NCBI GenBank assembly: GCA_008729055.1
Contig: SDUX01000001.1
Location: 2,953,206 to 3,017,205, forward strand
Reading direction: 5' to 3'
Source: Pyropia haitanensis
Lineage: Eukaryota > Rhodophyta > Bangiophyceae > Bangiales > Bangiaceae
DNA length: 64,000 nucleotides
The notes beneath the pieces were generated by a model. That model was given only the letters and a program-made list of their open reading frames with translations. It had not been told where the DNA came from and ran no database searches. This document shows positions 62,586 through 64,000 of this stretch, piece after piece. How positions within the stretch are numbered: the stretch's first letter is position 1; each line of letters begins with the position of its first letter. A program made the position numbers and the translations under genes.

Positions 62586-64000
62586 TGGCGGTGAGAGCCG
62601 GCGGCGGGTGAGAGGGATGCCGCCCCGCGCCAGCAGACGGGGGGGACGCCCCACCGCCGCCGCGTGGGCTTCCCGACGTGGGGGATAGGGCCCGCCGGCC
62701 GGGCGCCGGGGGGGACCGGAGGTCTGCGTCGCCATTGGCAGCGTCAGCGACGGCGGGAGGGGGCTCCCGCTCGTCGCGGGAGCCCGACGCGGACCCCCGC
62801 CCGTCCCGCCCGTCCCGCCCGTCCCGCCCGTCCCGGCCGCCCCGGCCACTCCGCTCGTCACCCCGGTCACCGCGTGGCTGCCACCCCGCCGTAACCCCAT
62901 CCCGCCCCCGCTCCCACCGGTCGCCCCCCCGGCGGGGCTCCTGGCCCTCCCGCCCGCTACCGCCGTCACCGCCGTCGCCGCCGCCGCGACGGTCCCGCTC
63001 CCGCTCCCCCCGCCGGTGGTCGTGCGTGTCGCGGTCACGGTCGCGGTCGCGCGGCCGCTCCCAGTCCCGGTGCCCGTGCTCCCCGCCGCCGCGGCGGCGG
63101 TCATACGGGTCCCGCACGCGCTCCCGCTCCCGCTCCCGCTCCCGCTCCCGTTCCCGCTCCGCGTCGCGGTAGGGGTGCTCCCGCTCGCCACCGTCGCTAG
63201 ACTCGCGCCGAAAGTCCCGGCTGCGGTGGCGGGAGGCGGGCGTACGCTCCCGATCGCGGTCACGGTCGCGGTCACGATCCCGCCCACGGTCGCGGTCGCG
63301 GTCGCGGTCCCGGTCCCGGCCACGCGTGCGCTCACGTTCGCGTTCGCGCTCTCGCTCGCGGCTGCCGTCGCGGCGGCCGGCGCCCGATGACCGAGCGCCA
63401 GACGAGGTCGGCGGGGAGGCGACTGCGCCAGGGCCACCGCGGCCAAGCCGCTCCTTAAAAGACCGACTGCGTTCCGGCTCACGGCTGGCACGGTCAGCGT
63501 CACGCGCGGGAGGCCGCTCCTTCAGCAGCGACCCCGTCTCGCGGGGGCGCTCGCGCTTGATAGGCACCGGCAGGTCATCGAGACTGCCCCTGTTAATGGG
63601 GTCCACAGCAGCGGCCGGAGCAACAGCGGTAGCGGCGCAGGTGTTGGCGGTCGCGGCAGCGGTGCTGGCGGCAGCGGCCGCAGTGGAGATGGCGGCAGCG
63701 GCGGTGTCAGCGGTGTCGTCGGCGGTGTTGTCGGTGGCGGTGCGTGTGACCCGAGGCGTGGTGGGGGCGGTGGTGGCACCAGAGACGGGCGTGGCGGCGG
63801 CAGCCTTCCCCCTCCGCCTCTCCCCGTCCACCTCCATTCGCCCATCCCGAGCCGCTTCCCCGCCCCCCGCTTCGCCCGCACCTTCGGTCTGACAGTCCTC
63901 GGCCACGTGCGACGTCTCTGCCTTGAGCGCCAGCATCGCCGCGGCGCGCCACTGGTCCTTGAGCAGCCGCGCCAGGTCGTTGAGCGGCCTGGACACGGAC
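61969..64000 (-). CDS. RE/RD-rich (SR-like) protein, 5' end beyond the window
   Basis: The frame is open to the right edge, so the start is probably outside. The visible 670 residues begin VSRPLNDLARLLKDQWRAAA and continue through an Ala/Thr-rich stretch. A short ordered-looking element, INRGSLDDLPVPIKRERPRE, follows. Then comes a long array of Arg-Glu and Arg-Asp dipeptides (for example RERERERERERTRGRDRDRD) with interspersed RHRSRDFRRE, typical of SR-related splicing or RNA-processing proteins and of N-terminal tails of some nuclear kinases. The C-terminal 250 residues are Pro/Ser/Gly/Ala low complexity ending in Arg-rich sequence. G-runs around 62520-62550 may shift the frame, so the end at 61969 is tentative. 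No RRM or kinase domain is visible in this part. Confidence 0.5.

Noticed and set aside
1..64000. tRNA or rRNA genes
   Set aside because: No cloverleaf with T-loop GTTCRANNC plus matching stems, and no conserved rRNA core, was noticed by eye; a covariance search would be decisive.

Overview
The window is nuclear DNA from a very GC-rich eukaryote. The evidence is spliceosomal GT-AG introns, an eIF1 gene, a histone chaperone, an ER protein with a retrieval signal, a fatty-acid elongase and a DNA transposon. A CCT-motif regulator points to a photosynthetic lineage. Compact genes with few introns, about 70-90% GC in coding DNA and long G/C homopolymers would fit a bangiophyte red alga (Porphyra/Pyropia type) or another GC-rich alga. 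That placement is inference; no rRNA or plastid marker is present.

Layout. 1.9-9.6 kb (+): CCT-motif protein, eIF1 with a TATA box and a 5'-UTR intron, an ERp29-type protein disulfide isomerase, and a Tim17/22/23-family protein. 11.6-16.1 kb (+): a large membrane protein gene split by a 2,019-bp DDE transposon at 12,896-14,914. 16.7-28.6 kb: DUF455 ferritin-like protein (-), an LCAT-like alpha/beta hydrolase (+), RBBP4/MSI1 WD40 histone chaperone (-), and a Myb/SANT protein with ten AT-hooks (+). 30.2-41.8 kb: TPR-DUF4470 protein (+), GT23-like fucosyltransferase (+), BolA (-), ELO elongase (+), and a secreted Cys-rich protein (+). 42-48.7 kb: four-exon ankyrin protein (-) and PIG3-type quinone oxidoreductase (-). 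49.7-64 kb: a non-LTR reverse-transcriptase scrap, SAP30-like Sin3-binding protein (+, four exons), a ZnT5/Msc2-like CDF protein without metal-site residues (+), FHIT-type HIT protein (-), Pop7/Rpp20 of RNase P/MRP (+), and an RE/RD-rich protein running off the right edge (-).

These are mostly unlinked housekeeping genes, not an operon-like system. Two encode parts of Sin3/HDAC-type chromatin machinery (RBBP4-like and SAP30-like) but lie 29 kb apart.

Three signals recur across genes. (1) Introns share GTRNGT donors and a CTRAC branch-site-like motif unusually far (53-121 nt) from the 3' splice site. (2) A C-rich homopolymer on the coding strand often sits 10-80 nt before the start codon. (3) At least eight genes change reading frame exactly at G/C homopolymers, so either the assembly has indels there or these tracts are hypermutable. 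The best single find is the transposon: removing it with one copy of its ATT duplication restores an exact open frame in the host gene.
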